From contig OZ020616.1 in assembly GCA_963971575.1 (NCBI GenBank), forward strand, positions 11,207,934-11,271,933: 64,000 nt of DNA. Reading direction: 5' to 3'. Of this stretch, positions 52,090 through 63,249 are shown piece by piece. Positions within the stretch are counted from its first letter, which is position 1; each line of letters starts with the position of its first letter. The notes beneath the pieces were generated by a model. The model was not told the DNA's origin. It worked only from the letters and a program-made list of their open reading frames with translations, and did not search any database. Position numbers and translations under genes: made by a program. This DNA is from Liopterus haemorrhoidalis. Lineage: Eukaryota > Arthropoda > Insecta > Coleoptera > Dytiscidae.

Positions 52090-54425
52090 ACACAAACTTA
52101 ACTACTTCTGAACGCTGTCAAAAATGTTCTTTTCACAGATCTAGGTACTTGAAATTTATTGTGTATGTCTAAAAATAATGGAAAATTTCAGATATAATAT
52201 CAAACTTGCGATTTGAGAGCCATCTCTTATTAAAGTCACTAAATTATCACACATCCCTTATACAAATAACTGGGAAAATGCTAGTAGAAAGGAAGAAATG
52301 ACATATCCGACGACAAGCACTGATAGAAGAAAACGAGTCCTGAAATCGTTCGTTTCTATTGCAGTTACTTCTTTACTTGACTTCCTACATCTTCCATATC
52401 TCGATACCGTTGGTGATTGTTTTACACAACTATATTATCATTGTTTCGACCAGTAGTTATTTACTATTTTTCTTTATATTTAATTTGTTTTTTGTCCGTG
52501 TTCCGGTAATGTTCTATAAAACAGGTTTACAATGTACATTCGTGCAATTATTCTAGACATCTGACAATTCACCTGTGTTTTAAAATTAAGTTAGTTCGTT
52601 ACTTGTCTAATTTAAAATGTAGTTCTTTAGTTCAACAGTTCGTAACATCGCTACATCAGCCTTACTCAAAGTTTCGATAATCGGAGAGCACAGTGGTATT
52701 TATGGTCTTGAACTATCAATTAAACAAATTTTAAAATAATGCATTCAAAATTGGAGCTGTTGTGATTCCACAGTAAAGTCTCATTTATAATGGATCCATA
52801 ACGCAGGTATAACATAAGAATGACAAGACTGTCTTTGTTCTGCTTATTAGATTGAGACGTTCAGAAGAGTGAAACCTATGAAACCCTAATAAAAAATCGC
52901 GAGAGATGACTCTCAATAATTATAAACACTAGCCAGATTCTACCAAATTACTAGATTCCATAGTAGCCACACATCTTAAAGGCGTACAGGAAATAAGTAG
53001 AAGATTAAATTTTAGATATCGAAGCTTTTTATAAATAAAAAAAATATTTACACTTCACATCATTCCTTTTTTATTTAAAATTGTCACAAATATCAGGTAC
53101 AAAAGAATCAGGTATTACCCAAACTATATCCTATTGTACGTTTTAAATTGATGTTAGACAGCAATCTCTACTAGTTTTCCGTCACTTCCCACATTATACA
53201 GCACATACTACAATCGATCTAAATCCACTAATTACAAATTGACAAATAATCTAAGCAGAGCCCTATAATTAAAACATCAATCTGAATATCTTACATGTTC
53301 TTCAGTGTTGTATCGCAGCGTGTTGCAGTGTCGGGAGGTGCGCCTGTCGGGAATATATAATGTGTCTAATTGCCGACATCAGATGGCGCAGTCGGACATG
53401 CACGACAAGAACAATCTAATTATGCAATTTGCTGTGACACGGTACCGAGCTACAGCACTGCCTGATTGACAACACTAACACTAATAAACATGTACAGACC
53501 TGTCTTATATCTGGATAATGACACACTCTATTGCACATTTTAACATCAATAATAAAAAAATTATGTGAAGTGTGAATTATCATACATTTCAGGATTTTGT
53601 AGGTATTTAATAAGTGTAAAAAGTCAACAGAATACTATATAAAAAAATCTATAATCACATCAAAATCAACAGATGTTAATTGCGGAACCCTGCAATGTTC
53701 CCAGACAAAGACATTGACCACTTGGTCCTTCGTAGCATGTATCTGCTCTAGGAGCACGGTCGCGCCAATCGTAAGAAGAAATTCAAGATCTAGATACAAA
53801 AAGCGAAATAAAGCGAAATAAAGCGAAATAAAGCGAACATTCGTGAACTTCACCAATGCAGGTAACCTGTAAGGCTATCGCGGACAGGCAGAGCTGATGA
53901 ACAAGTATTAACCGGAAACACGGTCGGTTCGAGCGATAGATTGTTACTGATTGAATTATGTAAGTAATTATATATCACTATGTTCTTGTGTATATTGGCT
54001 GTAAACAGTGGGAACCTATACTGGCTTTTATGCTGTTGGTTCTCCTTAAATAAAATAAAATAAAATTATAATGTTGGACTAAGAAACCCCCCACTTAAAT
54101 ATTAAAAGTTCGCAGTGGCGCGAACAACAGATTTTTAATAGTCTCTTTTATTTGATATTTGAATACTAAGAGCATCCATTTGGTTTGTTTAAACTAAATT
54201 TAAAAATTTTGCGAAAATTACGTTATAATAAAATACAAATTAAAAAATCCTAGCGATTTTGTTCTGCATTTGCTTCTTATCTAAGTTTTAAATAAATTAA
54301 TAAAAAATTATTAAATTATTAATAAATTATTAATAAATTATTAAAATGTTCTTGTCGATTTATAAACTGACGAATAAAAGAGAACCTGCGTTTTATTTCA
54401 TATAATACTCGTAAAGAACCAAATA
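52090..54425. other. no recognisable gene; one terminal-repeat motif
   Basis: 53566-53622 (GTGAAGTGTGAATTATCATA, TTTCAGGATTTTGTAGGTAT) matches the terminal region of the repeat family at 3602-4625 and 61064-61110, in inverse orientation to those. Three copies of AAAGCGAAAT lie at 53806-53836. GGTTCGAGCGA at 53926 looks like a tRNA B-box but no A-box or cloverleaf is present. No coding support. Confidence 0.45.
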
Positions 54426-54426
54426 T

Positions 54427-54427
<1 letters not shown>

Positions 54428-54482
<55 letters not shown>
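54428..54482. repeat. (TA)n microsatellite
   Basis: About 27 TA units directly upstream of the gypsy LTR start. Confidence 0.95.
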
Positions 54483-54485
<3 letters not shown>

Positions 54486-56100
54486 GCAGTTATCAAGTAG
54501 CTTGAATGAAGTTTGAAGTTACTTGGTTACTAAAAAAATATATGAATTATGATCATTGATATTTTTGTAAAAACAATAAACTGGAAATAAAAACATATTA
54601 CATTTCCCAATCTATATATAGTAAGACTTGCTATTTTGTCACAGGTCGAAGGTATACCATTACCTGATAAGAGATTTGACTGCATTCATATAGATATAAT
54701 TAAAGTTAACACTTGTGGACCATTTTCCAATATTTTAACCTGCATAGATCGTTTTACAAGATGGCCGGAAGCATTTCCTTTATCTAATACTAGTTCTGAA
54801 TGTGTAGTTCAAATTCTTGTTGAAGGTTGGATATCTCGTTTCGGCGTTCCATCAACAATAACTACGGATAGAGGAAAACAATTTACCTCGTCTTTTTCAA
54901 CTTTTAATGCAAATGGTGGGGAGTACCTCCATTCGAACCACAGCTTATCACCCTTCGTCTAATGGGATTGTACAAAGATTCCACCGACAGCTCAAAGCTT
55001 CGCTAAAAGCTCAAAATAGTCCCAATATGTGGCTAACGAATCTACCATTGGTGCTTTTAAGTATTAGAACTACCTTAAAAAGTGATGTAGAGTGTAGTCC
55101 TGCAGAATTAGTTTATGGTACAACATTAAAATTACCTGGTCAATTCTTTACCACGCAAAATTTTTCTGAAATATGTAATTTAAATTTACCAGAATATTTA
55201 CGGAAGTTAAAAACTTGCATGAATAACATTCATGCAATACCGCATAGATTTTCCAGTAGAAAAGCTTTCGTTCCGCGTGATATTTACACTTGTAAGTACG
55301 TTATCATTAGAAATGATAAAATTAAGAAACCATTAGAGAGACCTTACGATGGCCCATTTAAGGTTATAGAACGTCATAAAAAATATTTTAAGGTGCAATT
55401 ATCTGATACAATCGACACTGTTTCGATTGATCGTTTAAAACCGGCGTATGTAGACGAAAATTACATGATAACCTCAGCGTTTGTCTCAACACGAGCAAAA
55501 TTTAAGCGTGTTACATTTTCTTCTCATATTGAGTTCATACAATAATTTAGGAGGGGGAGTACCTGTAGCAGTTATCAAGTAGCTTGAATGAAGTTTGAAG
55601 TTACTTGGTTACTAAAAAAATATATGAATTATGATCATTGATATTTTTGTAAAAACAATAAACTGGAAATAAAAACATATTACATTTCCCAATCTATATA
55701 TAGTAAGACTTGCTATTTTCAAGACTTACATATATATTGATTTAAATTTAACTAAATAACCGTTTTAGTTATAAAGTGATGTGACGTCTTCGAACTCTCA
55801 CTGAGTCTTGGCGGAGTGATACTACTGACGTAGATTACTTGCAGCAGATGTGTTTGGCTTCCGCGGCAAAATATAGTCCTTCAATTTCAGATACCTTGGT
55901 GTTCGAATCACTCGTATCTCTCTATATCTTTTCACACTCCGCGATTTGTCTATTCTGTCTGTCTGTTCTGTCTATCTCTCCTCAATTCTTCTACTATATC
56001 TGTTCCTCCGTTTCTCTTTCTTAACTTAGGTTAAATAAAGGATCCAAAAGAAATCTGTAAATAGATAGTGCATTTTCTTCGCGTTCCCCAATATCGTAGC
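54482..56100 (+). mobile_element. Ty3/gypsy LTR retrotransposon, most of the interior deleted
   Basis: 54482-54640 (TGTAGCAGTTATCAAGTAGC...CTTGCTATTTT) is repeated at 55564-55722, marking the start of both LTRs. In the left copy the LTR is cut after 159 bp and joined directly to the integrase, so the rest of the 5' LTR, gag, protease, reverse transcriptase and RNase H are gone. A purine tract (AGGAGGGGGAGTACC, 55549-55563) precedes the 3' LTR, as expected for second-strand priming. The right end of the 3' LTR is uncertain, near 56090-56100. Confidence 0.85.
54636..55545 (+). pseudogene. gypsy integrase, C-terminal part of pol
   Basis: Frame 54636-54962: [20 protein letters not shown] (first catalytic Asp), [34 protein letters not shown] (second Asp). 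A frameshift near 54905 leads into 54907-55545: [20 protein letters not shown], where the third catalytic residue, normally Glu (VERFHR), is Gln. Then the post-core region and an SH3-like stretch (YKYVIIRNDKIKKPLERPYD; PFKVIERHKKYFKVQL). One frameshift plus the Glu loss make it inactive. Confidence 0.88.
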
Positions 56101-56104
56101 AAGT

Positions 56105-56980
56105 AACCCCTGGGGTACGCGTGCCTCTCTTGGTGACGGTGGGGGCAGTGGGCCTTAAGCTCAAAAGCAATATTTAGCACATTTTTGGTGAAAATAATTT
56201 CCCTTTCAAAAATAAAATGGTAATCGTTAATTCACGTTCATCAGTTTCAGCATTTAAGGTCCAGTCGTTTTTCAAAATTTGTGCCGAACAGACGGACAGA
56301 CTGACTCTTGAGTTACAGTGTAAGTATTTCTTGGTCGAACTTACATATACATATTGAATATATTAATCCTTATGTTCCCCTTATGTAATCTTATGTAGTG
56401 GATTTATCGAATACAACTGTGCATAATACGAATATTGTGATAAATTCCTCTATATCCTGAAATAGCTGTGTATTAAAATTATGGCAATGAACTAATATCA
56501 AAAACAACTTGGGCGTCATTCGTCTATTATTTGTACTCCCTATGAAGTGAGTATGTACATGAGATTGAAAAGACGCGTTACCAGGATTGACTCCCGGTCT
56601 ATCATCGCGTCACGACTCCCAGAGGAATTCCGCGTCATCCAGGAGCAGGTCCACTGACTCACGCAATCGGGAAGGGTGAATTGTCATAAGTAAAGTTATG
56701 TATGGACCTCAGTCATTTATATTTCTGATTAAGGAGGGTTTAGATGTACACAAATCGGATAATATTTGTAATAATTCTTCCAGGTTACAGCATTCAACCT
56801 TTATTAATGTGAGAGCTACTATTTCCACATTTACAGGTTCTACTACCTACTTAACTCTGAAATTACTTGAATAAAACTAAATATCAGGATTATCTACTAT
56901 GATATTATAATATATTTTAACCCTTTAATCGCATGCTATGGCAAATGGCACATGTAACAAGTATTTTTTTAGGTGATCAT
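56105..56980. other. no supported gene; GC-richer patch at 56560-56680
   Basis: AT-rich flank. 56561-56653 is open in one plus frame (RIDSRSIIASRLPEEFRVIQ) with higher GC than its surroundings. I do not recognise it and see no splice or start signals. Confidence 0.35.
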
Positions 56981-56984
56981 ATCA

Positions 56985-57720
56985 AAACTAGTTCATTTTT
57001 ATCATCTTGTACTAGACAAAAATCTTCGACGTGGATTAACCCAAAAGTAGTGCATCGATGAACTTAATTCGACTTTTGGCTATGAAACACCATCAACGAC
57101 TATTGTTTATCGATGGTTTGCCGACTTCAATCATGGCCGTAGTTCGCTTAAGGACGAATTTCGTGAAGATCGTCCAAAATCGGTTGTTGTTCCGGAAAAC
57201 ATTGATACTGTGCGTGAACTGATACTGCAAGTTCGTCATGTGTCTTATTGTGAGATTTATATATCTTTGGGCATTAGTGGGACCAGCATACATTCACTAT
57301 AGTATTAATATTTGGCCGCCAAAAAGAATTGTTCGCGTTGGATCCCACATAATTTGACGGCCGCGACAATGCGAACTCTCACAAATCGGCTCAAACAAGT
57401 GACTTTTTGAGCACCCAAAACGTCGATTTGATGGGTCATCCGCCATATAGTCCTGATTTGGCACCCAATGACTTCTTTTTGTTCCCGCATATCAAGAGAA
57501 AATTGCGAGGGCAACGTTTTTTAACACCTGAAGAAGCGGTTGATGCGTTCAAAATGCATGTTTTGGAGGTGCCTCAATTGGAGTGGAAAAAGTGCTTCGA
57601 AAATTGGTTTGAACCAAATTGAGCATGCAAAAGTGTATTGATCTTCATGGAGAATATTTTGAAAAACAATAAAGCCACTTCTGTTTCTGTTTTGATCTCA
57701 AATATGAGGCAACCCTCGTA
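56985..57720 (+). pseudogene. mariner remnant, centre deleted, 3' terminus present
   Basis: Decayed helix-turn-helix region (TIVYRWFADFNHGRSSLKDE, RPKSVVVPENIDTVRELI) to about 57300; then a deletion that removes the first catalytic block; then RDNANSH (second Asp, ~57367) and frame 57407-57622 with HPPYSPDLAPNDFFLFPH (third Asp) and ECPQLEWKKCFENWFE-type C-terminus. A stop precedes the last residues. The 3' terminal repeat ends AGGCAACCCTCG-TA at 57720, related to the family at 36589. Confidence 0.85.
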
Positions 57721-57724
57721 CCAT

Positions 57725-59300
57725 TGCTTTTGAAGCTTGATATGAGGTCGTCTTCGTAACTTCTTAAGTTGATATATTCTAAAATACATTGTCTTTCTTG
57801 CGCTTTATTGTGTGGATCAAACAAAATATTTAAATTTGGCTCACGATATTTTAAAAGTAATTGGTAGTAGTGATAAACTAAAATTGCGGTACTAACGTCT
57901 TGCTATCTGGTTATTAGTGCTATGAGGCAGACGCGAACCATGGATTTGACTTACAGTCTTGCCCCCCCCCCCCCCGACTCAAAAAATACGTGATCTTAGT
58001 GTTTTTAGGGAATATATGTAAATTGAACTCTAAAGATCATGAGATTTTTTCTTTTTTTTGATCGTTAATAGTAAATTACGAATGAGGGTTTTGCCTTTTG
58101 GAAGGTAAAATGTTTTTGATCAGCTCTTATTATCAAATAATTTCCCCCATAAGAATTAATCAAGGGTGCGCGCCTTCTATGAGGTACAAATGCGGCCCTC
58201 GGTTATTTTTTGGCTTGCCACTGTCAAGGTACAAATGTTACCTCTAATTTGAGTTTAGAGCTCTGAATGAAATCATACTTTTCATTATAAATACGTTCGT
58301 CATAGCATTCTGAAAGTTTTTGTATTAGGTTGACGCAGTTCAAAATTATAAGACTTTCATTTTAAAGATGATATTTTCAAATTTTCAATATAAATATTGA
58401 ACTAACAAGGAAATATTTCTTAGTACTCAACCTGTTAATATATGAATAGCTGAAAGTTTTACTTGGTGAAACTCAGATATAGTCAAATATTTTTAAGTAT
58501 GATCTTTTGAAAAACATAGGTATCTCATTTAAAAACCATTAACTTACAATTTTTCGGTGTTAATTTTAATACAGACAATATGATTTTATATAAGATTCTG
58601 TGTTATTTTCACGGTTTCTGTTCCAAAATCAAAGTATTTTGTGAGTTTAAAATACATTTGCAACATTTTAGTACAATATTCACCTAATATAGTCCATTAG
58701 CTACCTGATATCACCATAACCCATATACATATACGTGGGTCGTTCGTCTCGGCGCCTGTACCGGATATGACGGCGGCGTCCGGCGTCCCAAGGAGGCGGT
58801 CTGACCCGAGGGCGGCGCCTCCAACCACGCCCAGGACGTTAGTGCCCTCTTTAAGACCTAACGCTGTCGTTACGTCGAAGTGTATGTACCAGAATGATGG
58901 AATTACGGAATTTATATTGATTTTATTTAAATTTTAGATGGATTGTGAGTTTAAAATATGGTTTGAGTTGTCACGTATTTTAAAATCTCACAATGTTTTG
59001 CAAGGGAGAGAAAAAACAGGGTTAAAATTTGTTTTGTTAAAATGAATAAGGTACACAAATATTATAAATCACCATATTATTTCTATCTCAAAGTGAAAAT
59101 CTTCATTATTGTATACAAAATACTTCACAAAAGAGTTATAACAAAAAAAAATTGGTAAAATGAGAGAACTGTTAATCGAGTCTTGACCTGTCTTTCGATT
59201 TAAAGCTCTATTTAGTAAAATGTGACAACTTTTTATATATTGCCGAAACCTGAACATCAACAAAATACACAAGTAGAGAATATCAGCCATTGAGTTCTGG
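57725..59300. other. no supported gene; C-run and a GC-rich island
   Basis: C-run of 15-16 at 57961. 58738-58880 is a GC-rich island with an open minus-strand frame (see findings). Remainder AT-rich, nothing recognised. Confidence 0.4.
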
Positions 59301-59307
59301 ATTTATA

Positions 59308-59783
59308 GGACTATTGTATAGGTATTTCGTGGATTAAGAAGATTAAAATATGGTGCTAAATAGAATGAAAATAAAACTTCAATTGTACCAGACCCAAAAA
59401 TTAAAATTGTAATACATGGACCACGTTGCATAATTCGCGACTGAAACTAACGTTGGCGGCGCTGCGTACAACAGCTGATGGCGGACGAAAAGCGTATATG
59501 TCAGAAGTTTTTTCTTAATATTTATCTGTTCAAACAATATTTCGGCAAAAAAGCACTGTATTTAAGTCACTATATTTTAAAATACTTCTTAATTCACATA
59601 AACTGCAGCACAACACGCTACAAATATTGTCCAAATATACGCTTCTGTTTAATTTAGCCAGTCACCACCAGATGTCTCACTGTTATTTGCAGTCGCGAAT
59701 AGCAAATTTAATTTCTTCCAACCTATTATTCAAAAGAAAATCTCTAGCACGAGATCATTGTAAGTGCATTAACCTATTTTTTT
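59308..59783 (+). repeat. 206-bp dispersed repeat with an insertion
   Basis: Same repeat as 3401-3606, interrupted at the point CATAA|TAGC by the 266-bp element at 59434. Confidence 0.87.
59434..59699. mobile_element. 266-bp MITE-like insertion
   Basis: Perfect 10-bp ends TTCGCGACTG / CAGTCGCGAA. The uninterrupted copy at 3524 reads CATAATAGC, which fits insertion with an AA (or no clear) duplication. Left half GC-rich (GGCGGCGCTGCG), right half AT-rich. No coding. Confidence 0.8.
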
Positions 59784-59790
59784 AATTATC

Positions 59791-60631
59791 AGGTCGTCAA
59801 GGATGAAATTTGTAGTTAATAATATTGCCAACTTTAACAGCTTATTATTTGACATTGACTTAATATTTTACCGTTTTGTTTTTTTTTTTTTTTTGTTGGA
59901 AAGTTACACATCTCGCCTGTTTAAATAAATCATTGTATGCTCTAAAAAATATCAAAAACTCTTTTTTTAAATTAATTTTGTTGAAAATGGAACGGTCGGA
60001 AATTCGCACTATTATGAACTATGAGTTCTTACGTGGAACTACAGCATCGCAGACCGCGCGAAACATTAATAGTGTATTTGGCTCTAGTGTTACTACGCAG
60101 CAGACGATAACAAATTGGTTCGCCAAATTTAGTACAGGTAACTTAAAAAGAAAAAAAAAACCTGGCTCATCGATCACAGCAGAAATATGCTGCAACCGGC
60201 TGGACGAAATGATGCAAAACTTGAAGAAAAACAGCCTAGATTGGTCAACAGATCGACTCCTATCTTATTGCATGATAACGCTAGACCACACACTGCACAA
60301 ATGACTGTGGCAAAACTACAGTAATTGGAGTTGGAACTTCTTCATCATCCTCCATACTCACCAGACCTAGCACCCTTTTTAATAGGAACACAATTAATTT
60401 CCGACAATGCTGTAAAACTGGCCTTCCAGGAATTCATTGACTCTCGTCCGCCAGGGTTTTATACCACCAGCCTGAACAAACTGCAAATGGCAACAATGGC
60501 AACAATGACAACAATAGCAAAAGTGTATAGACAATATGGGTGCAAATTTTGATGAATAAAATAAGTCCTTATATTTGTAAGTTATCAACCAACTTTGCCT
60601 TTTTTTCTACAAATTTCATCCTTGACGACCT
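59791..60631 (+). mobile_element. mariner-type element, internally deleted
   Basis: 841 bp with ~24-bp perfect ends AGGTCGTCAAGGATGAAATT and inverse. The right end is followed by AATA; the left TA is mutated. Encodes a shortened transposase. Confidence 0.9.
59988..60560 (+). pseudogene. mariner-type transposase with two internal deletions
   Basis: ATG 59988: MERSEIRTIMNYEFLRGTTA, ASQTARNINSVFGSSVTTQQ, TITNWFAKFSTGN, the helix-turn-helix region. A deletion at ~60175 removes the second helix-turn-helix and the first catalytic block. The remaining part reads LDEMMQNLKKK, shifts frame, then LLHDNARPHTAQMTVAKLQ (second Asp, ~60275-60320) and HHPPYSPDLAP. A further small deletion loses the third Asp. 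FLIGTQLISDNAVKLAFQEF follows, with a CAACAATGG triplet expansion (~60488-60520) before the C-terminal CIDNMGANFDE-stop in another frame. Confidence 0.87.
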
Positions 60632-60639
60632 AATACATT

Positions 60640-62110
60640 AGATATTTGTTAAATAACAAAGAGGAATAAATCATTTGTAGTAATAAAATACTTATAAAAC
60701 AAATAACACATTGTTAATAGTGAGAAATAAGTTTTTGAATTAGAAAAAAATTAAGCCATTTTTAAATATATTTCTTATTAATCTGAATGAAGACTTGAAT
60801 ACGGAGCAAATGCAAAAAACACGCTGGAACTTTCAGCAAATTAGTATGATTTTGTTTAAAAAAAATTAAATGGAATCTCTTAGTTCTCAAATAACGAATA
60901 AAAGTGATTATCAAAAAACTATTGATCTTGATGTGATTATAGAACAAATATTCCTAGACATCCAGTATTATGTTTGCTTCTTATCGGCGATTAGCCTCGT
61001 TGCAGAAATAGGCCGATGTAAAATAAATAAATTTAAAAAAAAAAAAATGTTTGCTTCTTACACTTATTAAATACCTACAAAACCCTGAAATGAGTGAATA
61101 TTCACACTTCACATCCGTTATCCATATAGGGAAAAACCCTATGTTTTCTTGAATATTTTTAAAGAAGTAACCAGTTGTAGAAAATACTTATTTATATGTA
61201 ATTTAATAGGCATTGTGAAATGTCTTCGTCATCAGATCGTAAGTATCTACTAAAAACGTCGATTTGTGAGTACCTAAAAAATCCTTAAAAATAACACTTA
61301 TTCGTACCTTCTAAAAAAACGTAATCTCCCGCGGGTACCCTTTCACCAAAAAAGGCGCTCCCAACATCTGAAAGTTTGGCCACCCCTGATGTATACAATA
61401 TATTTTGAAAAATAAGATTTAGATATAGTTTACTCTTTCTGTGAATGTTCCTAGTTTTACCCAACATAACAGCGACAATTCCATCCTAACGTAACCTATC
61501 CTAACCAATCTACACTATCCGCAAATACCTATTGAAGGGGTAGTAGTTAAAGCTACCCTCAGCTGGGGGTAATCTCCCCTCTCCCGCGGGACACCAGGAA
61601 TAAAGAATCATTTTTTTTCTTGAGAGCCGGGAGTTTTTTTAATCATTCCAAATAACAAATGTTGTTTAAAATGCTTTACAGACGCCGGGATGTAGCCTGC
61701 TATTATTTCTAGTGATTTCTTATGTGGTACTTAATCACAGAAGAGGGTGGTTTTAATTCTTTTCATGTACACTTAAGTGCAATTTGTATCCGTGTTGAAC
61801 TAATTGAGACATTGTTTTAAAATGGAAATTTATATTGGAAAAATTGCACTACATCAAGAGCATTTTATAAATCTTAATTATTACGCAGGGAAAGTAAAAA
61901 TTAGTTAGAAGTAAAGAGCAGACACAAACATATTCCATCTGGATCTGTCTTGGGCCATATTTTTTATTTAAAAAAAAAAAACATTTAATTTTAAGTTAGA
62001 TGATACTAAATTAGCGACTCTAAGCATTAGTATTTTACGAAGGTTATTTGTCGCCAAATTGTGTATTTCTTATATTTTTTTAGTATTCTTGATCGTTTTT
62101 TGTTGACTTT
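60640..62110. other. no gene; terminal-repeat motif and hAT-like end
   Basis: 61064-61112 (CACTTATTAAATACCTACAA, AACCCTGAAATGAGTGAATA) matches the right terminus of the repeat at 3602-4625. TTTGGCCACCCCTG at 61376-61389 looks like a right-hand hAT end without a visible partner. 61548-61575 is a small GC-rich hairpin. No coding support. Confidence 0.45.
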
Positions 62111-62117
62111 TTGTGAT

Positions 62118-62640
62118 GTTTTAGGGGTTTTGTAGGTATGACCACCAAAAAACCCTTATAACGTCACTCATGTGTCTGTCAGTCTGTATGTACGGTAGAA
62201 ATTGTAGCCATACGGCTGAACATAGAAAGTTGAAATTTGGCATACTTGTACAACTTTTTGACCCAAATATTGGAAAACTATAGAGAGTTCAAAAAAATAC
62301 AGCGCAGGACAAATATAAACAAATATGTATTTAAATTTTTTTTTAAATTTTTTTTAGTGACTTATCGAATCTTAATGCGTGGTTCCACAAACAAATTTTT
62401 ATTTTACAATTTTTTTTTTAATTGGATTTTTGCCAAAAATGTGTCAAAAACTTTTGTCCCCACCCTATATCCCAAACGGATTGATCAAAAATCTAAAAAA
62501 AAAAAATCTCCGTAATAAACATTGATGGAAACATAGTTCAACAGGAATTTTTGATCAGATACATTTTTCGAAAAATGTCTATTTTAAAAAAATGTCGATT
62601 TAAAAGTCGTTGACAAAAAAAAAATATTTAAAAAAAAATT
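62118..62640 (+). repeat. dispersed repeat copy C
   Basis: AGGGGTTTTGTAGGTATGACC start, AATTGTAGCCATACGG, TTGAAATTTGGCATAC-TGTACAACT, TTTTGCCAAAAATGTG, CAACAGGAATTTTTGATCAG, all in the same order as copy B (3602-4100). It diverges after about 62590. Confidence 0.85.
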
Positions 62641-62644
62641 ATTG

Positions 62645-62955
62645 TGTGGTATCAAAATAAAGCTCTTAAGACGTAGATTACGGAACGATAGATAGTTATT
62701 TGAAATTCGTGGCCCTGTTTGAAGATATAAACTCTTTCAAAAATGCATTAATTAGTATGTGTCGCGTAAAAGCCACGTGTTTTTGGAGCTCTTGAGGATG
62801 GCCTAAGCTTGTGAGAACCCCCCCCCCCCTCCCGATGCCAACATTTTACGCTTGAACAACGCTAGGAAATATTGAAAAATTATTTACAAAAAAGTGTTGC
62901 AGAAACTGTGAAATTTGAAATGAATTTTTGTTTAAAATGAAGGCTTTTTAGCAAA
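62645..62955. other. no recognisable feature
   Basis: AT-rich with a C-run at 62820-62828. Probably the interior of the dispersed repeat, but I cannot align it. Confidence 0.4.
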
Positions 62956-62959
62956 TTTA

Positions 62960-63240
62960 TAAAGAAAGTTCATGAAACTGGCATGCAATCCAAATAAAGA
63001 TGGATTTTGGAGTTACGGCATCATTGGTCCCCACTTCTTTGAAAATTAAGCTAGCAATAATGTTACGGTTAAAAACCGTTGTTACTCCGATCCACAAACA
63101 ATTGACGTACCTGAGGAAGACATCCAGCGAGATATTCGCGAAATAGAACCACAAGCAATTGACAATGTATAATGCAAAATTTGGTTGATAGAATGGGCAT
63201 ACTATAGTAGTATGCCCTCATGAGTTGACATAGGTCAACC
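62960..63240 (+). pseudogene. Tc1/mariner-type transposase fragments (DUF4817-type)
   Basis: Short N-terminal piece FIKKVHETG (~62957-62985), then directly GIIGPHFFEN-ASNNVTV (strand between first and second catalytic blocks, ~63022-63075), then SDPQTIDVPEEDIQRDIREI and EPQAIDNV (C-terminal region, ~63090-63170), then QNLVDRMG-like residues. Two deletions have removed all the catalytic residues. Related to, but distinct from, the family at 2190 and 48909. Confidence 0.72.
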
Positions 63241-63249
63241 GCGGCAGAC

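Noticed and set aside
53926..53936. GGTTCGAGCGA, resembling a tRNA/SINE B-box
   Set aside because: No A-box at the right distance and no foldable cloverleaf; a single 11-base match is expected by chance.
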